Below are positions 34,051 to 42,718 of a stretch of 64,000 bases of DNA, piece after piece (position 1 is the stretch's first letter; the number at the start of each line of letters is the position of its first letter). Where the stretch lies: positions 372,001 through 436,000 of the forward strand of contig CBDFML010000011.1 in the NCBI GenBank assembly GCA_965249645.1. Direction: 5' to 3'. The notes under the pieces are model-generated. The model saw nothing but the letters and a program-made list of their open reading frames with translations, had not been told where the DNA came from and searched no databases. Source of the DNA: CAVOEB01 sp965249645 (GTDB lineage Bacteria > Pseudomonadota > Alphaproteobacteria > UBA828 > JAPUJA01). The position numbers and the translations under genes were made by a program.

Positions 34051-36222
34051 ATGTTTGACATTCATCGTAAAGAAATTCAGTGGGGCGATGCGACCCTGAC
34101 CCTGGAATCGGGACGGGTTGCGCGCCAGGCCGACGGGGCGGTTCTCGTCACCTACGGCGAAACCGTGGTGCTCTGCACCGCGGTCGCCCAAAGGACACCC
34201 AAGCTGGGAATCGATTTTTTCCCCCTCACGATCAATTACCAGGAGAAGGCCTTTTCCGCGGGCAAGATTCCCGGCGGCTTCTTCAAGCGCGAAGGCCGCC
34301 CGAGCGAGAAGGAGACCCTCGTCTCGCGGCTGATCGACCGGCCGCTCCGGCCGCTCTTCGCCAAAGGCTTTCGCAACGAGACCCAGGTCATTTGCACGGT
34401 GCTCTCCTATGACCTTGAGAACGACGGGGACGTTCCCGCGCTGGTCGGCGCCTCGGCGGCGTTGACGATCTCCGGAATTCCGTTTCTCGGCCCGGTGGGC
34501 GGCGCGCGGGTTGGCTATATCGATGGCGATTATGTGCTGAACCCGAGGATCGAGCAAAGCAAGGACTCGGCCCTCAACCTCGTTGTCGCAGGCACCGCCG
34601 AAGGGGTTTTGATGGTCGAATCGGAGGCCGATGAGCTGTCCGAGGAGGTTATGCTGGGCGCCGTGATGTACGGTCACGAACAGATGCAGCCGGTCATCCA
34701 GGCGATCATCGAGTTTGCCGAACAATGCGCGAAGGAGCCGTGGGAGCCCGCGGCGGCGCCGGACAATCTGGCCGACGTCGAGGTGCAGGTAAGCAAGGCC
34801 GTGGGCGACGAGTTGCGCGATGCCTACAAGCTCACGGTCAAGCAGGAGCGAACCGAGCGCTTGTCCGAGGTTCGCAAACGCGCGATCGAGAGCTTCGCTG
34901 ACGACGACGCTGCGGGCCCGCTGGTACCGGGCGTGTTCAAGAATCTGGAAAAGGACGTCGTGCGGGGCGCAATTCTCGAGACGGGCGTGCGGATCGACGG
35001 TCGCGACACCAAGACCGTTCGCCCGATCGTGGCCGAGGTCGGCATCCTGCCGCGTGCTCATGGCACCGCCTTGTTCACGCGGGGTGAGACCCAGGCGCTG
35101 GTCGCGGTCACGCTGGGTACGGGCCAGGACGAACAGATCATGGACGTGCTCGAGGGCGAATTCCGCGAGCATTTCATGCTGCATTACAATTTTCCGCCCT
35201 TCTCGGTCGGTGAGGCAAGCTTCCTGCGGGGGCCCGGCCGGCGCGAAATCGGGCACGGCAAGCTGGCCTGGCGGGCGATCCATCCGCTGCTGCCGACCAA
35301 GGAATCCTTCCCCTACACCATTCGTGTGGTCTCGGATATCACCGAGTCGAACGGCTCGTCGTCCATGGCGACGGTGTGCGGATCCTCCCTCGCTCTAATG
35401 GACGCGGGCGTTCCGTTGAGCAAGTCCGTGGCGGGCATCGCCATGGGCCTGATCAAGGAGGGCGACAAGTTCGCGGTGCTCTCGGATATCCTCGGCGACG
35501 AGGACCATCTGGGCGACATGGACTTCAAGGTCGCGGGAACCAACGACGGCATTACCTCGCTGCAGATGGACATCAAGATCACCAGCATCACGCGGGAGAT
35601 CATGAGCATCGCGCTCGATCAGGCGCGCGATGGCCGGTTGCACATTCTGGGCGAAATGGAGAAGGCGCTCGACCATTCGCGTGGCGATGTCAGCGCCCAC
35701 GCTCCCCGGATCGTCACGATCAGCGTGCCCAAGGACAAGATCCGCGAGGTCATCGGCACGGGCGGCAAAGTGATCCGCGAGATTTGCGAGGTCACGGGCA
35801 CCAAGATCGATATCGACGACGACGGCACGATCAAGGTCGCCGCGGTCGACAGCGATGCATCGGACAAGGCGATCGAGATGATCCGCAGCATCGTCGCCGA
35901 GCCCGAGGTGGGCGTGATCTATAACGGCAAGGTTGTAAAAGTGGTCGATTTCGGTGCCTTCGTGAACTTCATCGGAACCCGCGACGGGCTCGTCCATATC
36001 AGCGAGCTGACCTCGGAGTTCCGCCCCGACAAGGTGACCGACGTGACGAACGAGGGCGACGAGGTGAAGGTCAAGGTGCTGGGCATCGACGATCGCGGCA
36101 AGGTCAAGCTGTCGATGCGTGTGGTCGACCAGGACTCTGGTGCGGACATCACCGAGGAGGCCGACGCACGCAAGCGCGATCGGCGGAGCAAACCCAAAAG
36201 CAACGAGGTGTCCGCGGAGTAG
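34051..36222 (+). CDS. pnp: Polynucleotide phosphorylase
   Basis: PNPase degrades RNA from the 3' end using phosphate and forms part of the degradosome. The 723-residue product has two RNase PH domains (SGRVARQADGAVLVTYGETV near residue 16; FTRGETQALVAVTLGTG near 344), a KH domain (VIGTGGKVIREICEVTGTKI near 566) and an S1 domain (GKVVKVVDFGAFVNFIGTRDG near 632). GGAGGAAGG precedes the ATG. It closes the rimP operon. Confidence 0.97.
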   Translation: MFDIHRKEIQWGDATLTLESGRVARQADGAVLVTYGETVVLCTAVAQRTPKLGIDFFPLTINYQEKAFSAGKIPGGFFKREGRPSEKETLVSRLIDRPLRPLFAKGFRNETQVICTVLSYDLENDGDVPALVGASAALTISGIPFLGPVGGARVGYIDGDYVLNPRIEQSKDSALNLVVAGTAEGVLMVESEADELSEEVMLGAVMYGHEQMQPVIQAIIEFAEQCAKEPWEPAAAPDNLADVEVQVSKAVGDELRDAYKLTVKQERTERLSEVRKRAIESFADDDAAGPLVPGVFKNLEKDVVRGAILETGVRIDGRDTKTVRPIVAEVGILPRAHGTALFTRGETQALVAVTLGTGQDEQIMDVLEGEFREHFMLHYNFPPFSVGEASFLRGPGRREIGHGKLAWRAIHPLLPTKESFPYTIRVVSDITESNGSSSMATVCGSSLALMDAGVPLSKSVAGIAMGLIKEGDKFAVLSDILGDEDHLGDMDFKVAGTNDGITSLQMDIKITSITREIMSIALDQARDGRLHILGEMEKALDHSRGDVSAHAPRIVTISVPKDKIREVIGTGGKVIREICEVTGTKIDIDDDGTIKVAAVDSDASDKAIEMIRSIVAEPEVGVIYNGKVVKVVDFGAFVNFIGTRDGLVHISELTSEFRPDKVTDVTNEGDEVKVKVLGIDDRGKVKLSMRVVDQDSGADITEEADARKRDRRSKPKSNEVSAE

Positions 36223-36409
36223 CGAACGGACCCGGCGGGCGCGCTCCGTTGCGCCTTGCCGGGGAGCTCGCTCGGGGCCGCCGCTTGTCAAGCGTGCTAG
36301 AAACACTTACATCAACAATGAAATTTCCCGATTGCCGGGTGTGCGCGGACGAGACCGCCCGCGCAGCCCGGCGTTGCTACGCAGAGGCCCGACGGGACGG
36401 AGGATTTCA

Positions 36410-37807
36410 TTGAAGCCACTCAATCCGGTCATCATCTCGGGGCGTGAGGTCCTGCCGCTTGTCGAGGGCGGCAAGGGGATCTCGATCAGCAACGGCGAGA
36501 GTTCCGGAGCCTGGGCCGCCGCCGGAGGGGTTGGAACCTTTTCCGGGGTCAACGCCGACGACAGCGACGAGCAGGGCAACCCGATTCCTCAGGTTTACCA
36601 CGGACGCACCCGGCGCGAGCGTCACGAGGAACTGGTTGTCATGGCGATTCGCGGCGGCATTACCCAAGCGCGGATCGCCCATGAAAGCGCCGGCGGTCAA
36701 GGCCGTATCCACATGAACGTGCTGTGGGAAATGGCTGCGTCGGAACGGGTGTTGCACGGCATCCTCGAGGCGGCCGGCAGCATGATCCACGGGGTCACCT
36801 GCGGCGCCGGCATGCCGTACCGCATTGCTGAAATCTCGGCCAGCTACGACGTCTGCTATTACCCCATCGTCTCGTCGGCACGAGCCTTCCGGGCGCTTTG
36901 GAAGCGCGCCTATCACCGGTTTTCCGACTGGCTGGGCGGGGTGGTCTACGAGGATCCATGGCGGGCGGGCGGCCACAACGGGCTGTCCAACAGCGAGGAT
37001 CCCGAGGAGCCGGAGCCCGCCTATCCCCGCGTGCTCGAGTTGCGCAAGCAGATGCGCGAATTCGGCCTTGACCAGACCCCGATTCTGATGGCCGGCGGCG
37101 TCTGGTACCTGCGCGATCTTGAGGACTGGATCGACAATCCCGAACTGGGACCGATCGTCTTTCAGTATGGGACCCGGCCGCTGCTGACGCACGAGAGCCC
37201 GATCTCGGACGCCTGGAAGAGAAAATTACTGACGCTCAAGCAAGGCGACATCTCGCTCAACCGGTTCAGTCCGACCGGGTTTTATTCCTCGAGCGTGCAC
37301 AACCAGTTCATCGAAGAACTGCACGGGCGCAACGAGCGCCAGGTGGCCTATAGCCTGGAGCCTTACGGCCAGCACGACACACCGTATCCCGTCGGGGCGC
37401 GCAAGCGCGAAGTCTATCTCACCGCAGCCGACAAGCAGCGCGCCGTCGCCTGGGACGGTGAAGGCTATAACACCGCGCTCAAGACACCGGATTCGACCCT
37501 GATATTTGTGACCCCTGAGAGAGCCGAGGAGATCCGCGAAGATCAGATCAGCTGCATGGGCTGCCTCTCGGCGTGTCGATTCAGCAACTGGGCGTGCAAT
37601 GAGCAGGGTTCGACGGGCAAGAAGACCGACCCCAGGAGTTACTGCATTCAGAAGACCCTGCAAACCATCATCCACAGCGACGACATCGAGAACCAGCTGA
37701 TGTTTGCCGGACATGGCGCCTTCAATTTCGGCGACGACCCGTTCTACGCCAACGGCTTCGTTCCGAGCGTCAAGGAGCTGGTGGAGCGAATCGGTACAGG
37801 CGATTGA
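36410..37807 (+). CDS. Nitronate monooxygenase-like protein with a C-terminal cysteine cluster
   Basis: The 465-residue product starts LKPLNPVIISGREVLPLVEG and shows the FMN-binding TIM-barrel pattern of the nitronate monooxygenase (2-nitropropane dioxygenase) family: GISISNGESSGAWAAAGGVG, HESAGGQGRIHMN, IFQYGTRPLLTHESPI. Unlike classical members it has a C-terminal segment with cysteines at residues 382, 385, 389 and 396 (C-x2-C-x3-C-x6-C) and another near 412, suggesting a metal or Fe-S site. TTG 36410 is chosen because GGAGG lies six bases before it and homology starts there. Substrate unknown. It lies upstream of irr on the same strand. Confidence 0.78.
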   Translation: MKPLNPVIISGREVLPLVEGGKGISISNGESSGAWAAAGGVGTFSGVNADDSDEQGNPIPQVYHGRTRRERHEELVVMAIRGGITQARIAHESAGGQGRIHMNVLWEMAASERVLHGILEAAGSMIHGVTCGAGMPYRIAEISASYDVCYYPIVSSARAFRALWKRAYHRFSDWLGGVVYEDPWRAGGHNGLSNSEDPEEPEPAYPRVLELRKQMREFGLDQTPILMAGGVWYLRDLEDWIDNPELGPIVFQYGTRPLLTHESPISDAWKRKLLTLKQGDISLNRFSPTGFYSSSVHNQFIEELHGRNERQVAYSLEPYGQHDTPYPVGARKREVYLTAADKQRAVAWDGEGYNTALKTPDSTLIFVTPERAEEIREDQISCMGCLSACRFSNWACNEQGSTGKKTDPRSYCIQKTLQTIIHSDDIENQLMFAGHGAFNFGDDPFYANGFVPSVKELVERIGTGD

Positions 37808-37890
37808 GTCCTGCCCCATTTAACAGGGGCGAACAAAAACCATATTTGGTGTAAGATTAGTTCTGGGTAGAGGGTGAAAGGACCGAATCC

Positions 37891-38328
37891 GTGACCCTGA
37901 GCGAGACACAACAGAAAGCCGCGCGGGCACGATTGCGCCGGGTGGGGTTGCGTCCGACCCGTCAACGCGTCGCGCTGGCCGGGTTGCTGTTCGGCGGCAA
38001 CGACCGCCATGTCACGGCCGAGCAGTTGCACGGCGAGGCAATGGCGCGGGGTATCAAGGTCTCGCTGGCCACGGTCTACAACGCGCTCCATCAATTCAAC
38101 AATGTTGGTCTGTTGCGCGAGGTGGTCGTAGACCCCAGCCGGTCCTATTTCGATACCAACATCAGCCACCACCACCATTTTTATTTCGAGGGGGAGAGCC
38201 GGTTGCAGGATGTGCCGGGCCACGAAATTGCGATCGACAGCCTGCCCGAGGCGCCTAAAGGCTCCGAAGTCAGCCGGGTCGACGTCATCGTGCGGCTTCG
38301 CGCCAAGCCGGGCAACCCGGATCGCTAG
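37891..38328 (+). CDS. irr: Iron response regulator Irr (Fur family)
   Basis: Irr is the alphaproteobacterial Fur relative that acts when iron or heme is scarce and is inactivated by heme. The 145-residue product has LRPTRQRVALAGLLFG and VSLATVYNALHQFNNVGLL (winged helix) and ISHHHHFYFEGESRL, the histidine run implicated in heme sensing. The N-terminal GCPWHD heme motif of Bradyrhizobium Irr is absent, as in many rhizobial and Rhodobacter-type Irr proteins. The GTG start at 37891 has AAAGGA upstream. The next promoter holds a candidate Irr box. Confidence 0.92.
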   Translation: MTLSETQQKAARARLRRVGLRPTRQRVALAGLLFGGNDRHVTAEQLHGEAMARGIKVSLATVYNALHQFNNVGLLREVVVDPSRSYFDTNISHHHHFYFEGESRLQDVPGHEIAIDSLPEAPKGSEVSRVDVIVRLRAKPGNPDR

Positions 38329-38372
38329 GTCTCGGCGCTGCGCCCAAGCCGGAGTCCGGGTGGGACGCGAAG

Positions 38373-38387
38373 TTAGAATAATTCCAA
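38373..38387. promoter_or_regulatory. Candidate Irr box (iron control element)
   Basis: TTAGAA (38373-38378), TAA, TTCCAA (38382-38387) fits the dyad TTnGAAnnnTTCnAA of the alphaproteobacterial iron control element. It ends four bases before the -35 of the rubrerythrin promoter and lies 45 bases after the irr stop, so binding should affect rubrerythrin transcription. Confidence 0.6.
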
Positions 38388-38391
38388 TAAA

Positions 38392-38420
38392 TTGACAGGC
38401 GACAAGCCCGCCACCATATT
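38392..38420 (+). promoter_or_regulatory. Rubrerythrin promoter
   Basis: A perfect TTGACA (38392-38397) and CATATT (38415-38420) are 17 bases apart. The leader to ATG 38508 is about 80 bases and ends with a good ribosome site (AGAGGAGAGAAAC). This is one of the strongest promoter matches in the window. Confidence 0.75.
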
Positions 38421-38507
38421 GTCGGTGTAGGGACATCCAAATTAGCGAGTCTGGGGAGGCTCGCCAACAAACCAAGTTACGCCACGATTCAATCAGAGGA
38501 GAGAAAC

Positions 38508-38924
38508 ATGCCGGCTCTTAAATCGTCGAAGACGGAGCAGAACCTCAAGGACGCCTTTGCAGGCGAATCCCAGGCCAATCGCCGCTATCTGTATTTCGCG
38601 CAAAAAGCCGACGTCGAGGGCTACAACGATGTCTCGACGGTATTTCGCTCAACCGCCGAGGGCGAGACCGGTCATGCGCACGGTCACCTGTCCTATCTCG
38701 AGGAGACTGGCGATCCCGCGACCGGCGAGCCGATCGGCGCGACGAGCGACAACCTCAAGGCTGCGATCGCGGGCGAGACCCATGAATACACGGACATGTA
38801 TCCCGGCATGGCGAAGACCGCACGCGACGAGGGTTTCGACGAGATTGCCGACTGGTTCGAAACCCTGGCCAAGGCGGAACGCTCGCATGCCGGCCGCTTC
38901 CAAAAGGCGCTCGACTCGCTATAG
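38508..38924 (+). CDS. Rubrerythrin lacking the rubredoxin domain
   Basis: The 138-residue product is a ferritin-like four-helix diiron protein: FAGESQANRRYLYFAQKA, STAEGETGHAHGHLSYLEE, AGETHEYTDMYPGMAKTA and LAKAERSHAGRF supply the Glu and His metal ligands. Rubrerythrins reduce hydrogen peroxide. The usual C-terminal CxxC-x-CxxC rubredoxin domain is missing, so electrons must come from another protein. A terminator follows, then the Fe-S oxidoreductase gene. Regulation by Irr is suggested by the box upstream. Confidence 0.92.
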   Translation: MPALKSSKTEQNLKDAFAGESQANRRYLYFAQKADVEGYNDVSTVFRSTAEGETGHAHGHLSYLEETGDPATGEPIGATSDNLKAAIAGETHEYTDMYPGMAKTARDEGFDEIADWFETLAKAERSHAGRFQKALDSL

Positions 38925-38950
38925 GCGACGGACCGAGCGGACAATCCAGA

Positions 38951-38979
38951 CGGGAGACCCGGCGCGGGTCTCCCGTTTT
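38951..38979 (+). terminator. Intrinsic terminator between rubrerythrin and the Fe-S oxidoreductase
   Basis: CGGGAGACCC (38951-38960) pairs perfectly with GGGTCTCCCG (38966-38975) around GGCGC and is followed by TTTTC. The short T run may give partial termination, so rubrerythrin would be made in excess of the downstream proteins. Confidence 0.8.
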
Positions 38980-38996
38980 CGTATCCGGGGGCAGAC

Positions 38997-40376
38997 ATGA
39001 CCGAGAGGACGAGTGGTGACAGCGGAGCGCCGGTGCGCCATCCCATCGACTGGTCGAATCCGGAGTTTTACGACCGAGAGAAGCTCGACGCCGAAATGCG
39101 CCGGGTGTTCGATGTCTGCCACGGTTGCCGGCGGTGCTTCAATCTGTGCGATTCCTTTCCGCGCCTGTTCGATTTGATCGACGCATCGCCGACCTTCGAG
39201 CTCGACGGTGTCGAGAGCGCAGATTTCAAGCCGGTCGTGGATGCGTGCACTCTGTGCGACATGTGCTTTATGACGAAGTGTCCCTACGTGCCGCCCCACG
39301 AGTTCAACATCGACTTTCCCCACCTGATGGTGCGCTATCGGGCGTGCGAGCATCGCGAGGGCAAGGTGGGGTTCGTTGAGCGCCGGCTGGCGGATACCGA
39401 CGGCAACGGCAAGCTTGCGGGAAAATTTGTGTCGTTTGCCAACTGGGCGAGCAGCAGGCGAAACAGGATCACTCGCCGCCTGCTGCAGATGCTGGCGGGC
39501 GTCCACGCCGCCGCCGAGTTGCCGAAATTCCGCACGCCCAGTTTCGAGGCCCGAGCGCGCAAGTCTACGCCCGCGGTCAACCGCGCCGCGCCCGCCTCTG
39601 AGCGCAAGGCGGTTCTCTACGCCACCTGCTTCGTAAATTACAACAACCCCGGAATTGGCGAGGCGGCACGGGCGGTGCTTGCGAGAAACGGCGTCGAGAC
39701 CGAGGTGGCCTATCCCAACTGTTGCGGCATGCCACAGCTCGAACAGGGTGATCTGGCCCGCGTCGCGGCAAACGCGCGCAAGGTGAGCCGGGAGCTTCTC
39801 GGCTGGGTCGACAAGGGGTACGACGTCGTCATTCCGGTGCCGAGTTGTGCGTTGATGGTCAAGTTCGAGTGGCCCCTCATCGTGCCCGACGACGATGCGG
39901 TCAGGCGGCTATCTGAGGCCAGCTTCGACGTCAGCGAGTATGTCGTCCATATCGCAAAGACCGAGGGTCTGGCCGACGGGCTGGGGCCGTTGCCCGGTGG
40001 CGTCACGCTTCATGTCGCCTGCCATGCGCGTGCCCAGAATATGGGAATCAAGGCGGCGGACATGCTGCGCTTGATCCCGGATCTCAAGCTCGATGTTATT
40101 GAGCGCTGCTCGGGTCACGGCGGCACGTGGGGTGTAAAGACTAAATTTCATGAGGTTGCGCTCAAGGTCGGCCGACCGGTCGCAAAGCAGGCGTTGGAAA
40201 AGGCCAACCGGCATGTTGCGTCGGAATGTCCGCTGGCAGCGAGCCACGTGGTGCGGGGCATGGAAATCCTGGCGGCCGACAAAACCGACGGGTTGCCCGA
40301 GGACAAGACGGCACGCCATCCCATCGAACTTCTTGCCGAGGCGTATGGCCTGCATGGTGACGGAGCGTCCCGATGA
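38997..40376 (+). CDS. CCG-domain iron-sulfur oxidoreductase (GlpC/HdrD-like)
   Basis: The 459-residue product has two [4Fe-4S] ferredoxin-type motifs, CHGCRRCFNLC (residues 41-51) and CTLCDMCFMTKCP (84-96), then two CCG-type cysteine-rich modules: CFVNYNN with CCGMPQ near residues 211-242, and CHARAQN with RCSGHGGTWG near 343-378. This is the layout of GlpC, LutA and heterodisulfide-reductase D subunits, which pass electrons to or from small redox partners. No membrane segment is obvious. It is linked to DUF3501 by an ATGA overlap, and to rubrerythrin upstream. I infer it reduces rubrerythrin. Confidence 0.88.
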   Translation: MTERTSGDSGAPVRHPIDWSNPEFYDREKLDAEMRRVFDVCHGCRRCFNLCDSFPRLFDLIDASPTFELDGVESADFKPVVDACTLCDMCFMTKCPYVPPHEFNIDFPHLMVRYRACEHREGKVGFVERRLADTDGNGKLAGKFVSFANWASSRRNRITRRLLQMLAGVHAAAELPKFRTPSFEARARKSTPAVNRAAPASERKAVLYATCFVNYNNPGIGEAARAVLARNGVETEVAYPNCCGMPQLEQGDLARVAANARKVSRELLGWVDKGYDVVIPVPSCALMVKFEWPLIVPDDDAVRRLSEASFDVSEYVVHIAKTEGLADGLGPLPGGVTLHVACHARAQNMGIKAADMLRLIPDLKLDVIERCSGHGGTWGVKTKFHEVALKVGRPVAKQALEKANRHVASECPLAASHVVRGMEILAADKTDGLPEDKTARHPIELLAEAYGLHGDGASR

Positions 40377-40969
40377 GCGCACGCCGGTTGACCCGGGCCG
40401 ATATCCTGCCCACGGACGATTATCTTGCAGTTCGCGACGGGCGACGCGCGGAGATCCGGGTGCGCAAGGCCGACCGGCGTGTCTCGGTGGGACCGTACGC
40501 GACCTTTTATTTCGAGAACTTCGAGACTATGTGGCTGCAGATCCAGGAGATGCTCTATATCGAGAAAGGTGGCGAGGAACAGATCGAGGAGGAGTTGGCG
40601 GCTTATGGCCCGCTTGTTCCCGACGGGGACGAGTTGGTGGCGACCCTGATGTTCGAAATCGACGACGAAGCGCGCCGCGCCCGAGAGCTTGCCAAGCTCG
40701 GCAGCGTCGAACAGACCATCACCCTCAAGATTGGCGATGAGATCATCGCTGCCAGCCCCACCGATGACATCGAACGTACCAACGCCTCGGGCAAGACCTC
40801 ATCGGTTCATTTTCTGCGCTTCGGCTTCACACCTGCCCAGATCACGGCGTTTGGCGATCCGGAGACCGAGCCGTTGTTAGCGATCGGCCATGCGGCCTAT
40901 CCCCACATTACGGTGCTCTCAGGACCTGTGTGCGCGGCTCTGGCGGCGGATTTTCACGTGCAGCAGTGA
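40373..40969 (+). CDS. DUF3501 family protein
   Basis: The 198-residue product begins LTRADILPTDDYLAVRDGRR and has the conserved FENFETMWLQIQEMLYIEKG and a late VHFLRFGFTPAQITAF. It matches DUF3501, a family without known function repeatedly found next to CCG-domain Fe-S proteins and rubrerythrin. There are no cysteines except one near the C-terminus and no signal peptide, so it is a cytoplasmic partner without a metal site of its own that I can see. The start overlaps the upstream stop. Confidence 0.85.
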   Translation: MSARRLTRADILPTDDYLAVRDGRRAEIRVRKADRRVSVGPYATFYFENFETMWLQIQEMLYIEKGGEEQIEEELAAYGPLVPDGDELVATLMFEIDDEARRARELAKLGSVEQTITLKIGDEIIAASPTDDIERTNASGKTSSVHFLRFGFTPAQITAFGDPETEPLLAIGHAAYPHITVLSGPVCAALAADFHVQQ

Positions 40970-40985
40970 AGCGTCGCGACGGGGA

Positions 40986-41519
40986 CTAGTTGATTTGTTC
41001 GTCGGCGTAAACGCCCCAGATGTGAGAGCGCGGGATGAAGGCGCGCACATCGCCGATGGCAACCCGGCACCACGACCCCGCGCAGCTCAGGAGCGTCCCC
41101 TGCACGCCGGGCTCGGCGCGCAGGATGGCGCGCGAAGCGGTGTCGGGTTCGTCGTAGAGGGTGCGGGTATCGCCCGCCACCAGGACCGTGCGCTGGCCCG
41201 AGAGCAGGCTGCGGTGAACCCAGCCGGTGGTGCCGTCGAATTCGCGAATGCGCCGCCAGTTGTCGTATTCGGCGGTAATTTCCACGGGCAGACCGCGCCG
41301 GATATAGACCCACTCGATGGGATAGCGCGTGCCCGGACCCGAACGCAGATTAACCTCGTCGGCGCGAAGCGATACGAAGCGGGGAAGCGGAAGGTCCGTG
41401 ACGCCGCCGTTCTGGGCGGGCGCCGGGCTCGCAGATCCGAGCAAGGCCACGATCAGTAAAAGGCCAAGCCACGGCAGCTTCTTGCGCGCGCGCGTCAACC
41501 CTCGTTCGTCAACTGTCAT
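40986..41519 (-). CDS. Secreted SH3-domain protein
   Basis: The 177-residue product has a signal peptide (KKLPWLGLLLIVALLGSASPAPA) and a bacterial SH3 domain: FVSLRADEVNLRSGPGTRYP and WRRIREFDGTTGWVHRSLLSG, followed by a second, less regular repeat with CAGSWCRV. This family (SH3_4 type) is common in alphaproteobacteria and is thought to bind cell-wall components. ATG 41519 opens the signal peptide; a frame from 41636 would bury it. It is divergent from the dehydrogenase gene. Confidence 0.87.
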   Translation of the reverse strand: MTVDERGLTRARKKLPWLGLLLIVALLGSASPAPAQNGGVTDLPLPRFVSLRADEVNLRSGPGTRYPIEWVYIRRGLPVEITAEYDNWRRIREFDGTTGWVHRSLLSGQRTVLVAGDTRTLYDEPDTASRAILRAEPGVQGTLLSCAGSWCRVAIGDVRAFIPRSHIWGVYADEQIN

Positions 41520-41707
41520 GATGCCTTGCTCGACCACCGGAATCGAGTCTAGGACAGTCTGCCCTGTGTGCAAGGGCGGAATGATGCCCGCGGGCGGGTG
41601 CGCCATCCGTGAGTTCGTTGTATCGGGACGGGTCATTTGATAAACAATGAGCCTCTCGTGTGTGCGACCGGTGCCCGTGGTCTCGGTCGCCGTGTCCGGT
41701 GGGTTTT

Positions 41708-42703
41708 ATGGCATCGAAGAAAAAGAAAAAACCAGTTGTCGTCATCACGCGCAAGCTGCCGGAGCAAATCGAGGCGCGGATGATGGAGTTGTTCGATGCG
41801 CGGTTGCGCGACGACGACGTGGCCATGACCAAGGCGGATCTCATCGCGGCAGTCAAAAGCGCTGATGTCCTCGTTTCCACGGTCACGGACCGGATCGATT
41901 CAGGCATTCTCGCCCAGAGCAACCCGAATCTCCGGCTGATCGCCAATTACGGCGCCGGGGTCGACAATATCGACCTCCAGACCGCCCGCCAGCGCGGTAT
42001 TACCGTGACCAACACGCCGGACGTGCTGACCGAGGATACCGCCGACATGGCAATGGCGCTGATTCTGGCCGTCCCGCGTCGTCTCGTGGAAGGCGAACGC
42101 CTCGTGCGCTCCGGCGACTGGGCCGGCTGGGGCCCGACCACCATGCTGGGCCACCGTATCTGGGGCAAGCGCCTGGGCATTGTCGGACTGGGGCGGGTCG
42201 GCCAGGCGGTCGCGCGCCGTGCCCGGGGCTTCGGCCTTTCGATTCACTATCACAATCGTCGCCGGGTGACCGATGGGCTGGAGCAGGCGCTCGAGGCGAC
42301 CTGGTGGGAAAGTCTCGACCAGATGTTGGCGCGGGTCGATATCATTTCGATGCACTGTCCGCACACGCCCGCTACCTATCACCTGCTCTCGGCCCGCCGT
42401 CTCAAGTTACTGCGCGAGCACGCTTACGTCGTAAATACGTCGCGGGGTGAGGTGATCGACGAGAATGCGCTGACCCGGATGCTGCGCGCGGGCGAGCTCG
42501 CGGGCGCCGGCCTCGACGTCTTCGAGCACGAACCGGCGGTCAACCCTAAGTTGCTCGAACTAGAGAACGTCGTTCTGCTGCCGCATATGGCGTCGGCGAC
42601 CATCGAGGGGCGAATCGATATGGGCGAAAAGGTGTTGATCAATATCAAGACCTTTGTCGACGGTCATCAGCCACCGGACCGGGTGATCGACGCAACCCTC
42701 TAG
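41708..42703 (+). CDS. D-2-hydroxyacid dehydrogenase (glyoxylate/hydroxypyruvate reductase type)
   Basis: The 331-residue product has the NAD(P)-binding LGIVGLGRVGQAVARRA near residue 156 and the catalytic triad regions VVNTSRGEVIDENAL (Arg), GLDVFEHEP (Glu) and VLLPHMASAT (His). Such enzymes interconvert glyoxylate and glycolate or hydroxypyruvate and glycerate. Exact substrate is not readable. The ATG at 41708, opening MASKKKKK, is preferred over 41660. Confidence 0.9.
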   Translation: MASKKKKKPVVVITRKLPEQIEARMMELFDARLRDDDVAMTKADLIAAVKSADVLVSTVTDRIDSGILAQSNPNLRLIANYGAGVDNIDLQTARQRGITVTNTPDVLTEDTADMAMALILAVPRRLVEGERLVRSGDWAGWGPTTMLGHRIWGKRLGIVGLGRVGQAVARRARGFGLSIHYHNRRRVTDGLEQALEATWWESLDQMLARVDIISMHCPHTPATYHLLSARRLKLLREHAYVVNTSRGEVIDENALTRMLRAGELAGAGLDVFEHEPAVNPKLLELENVVLLPHMASATIEGRIDMGEKVLINIKTFVDGHQPPDRVIDATL

Positions 42704-42718
42704 CAGGGTTCGCTGCCG

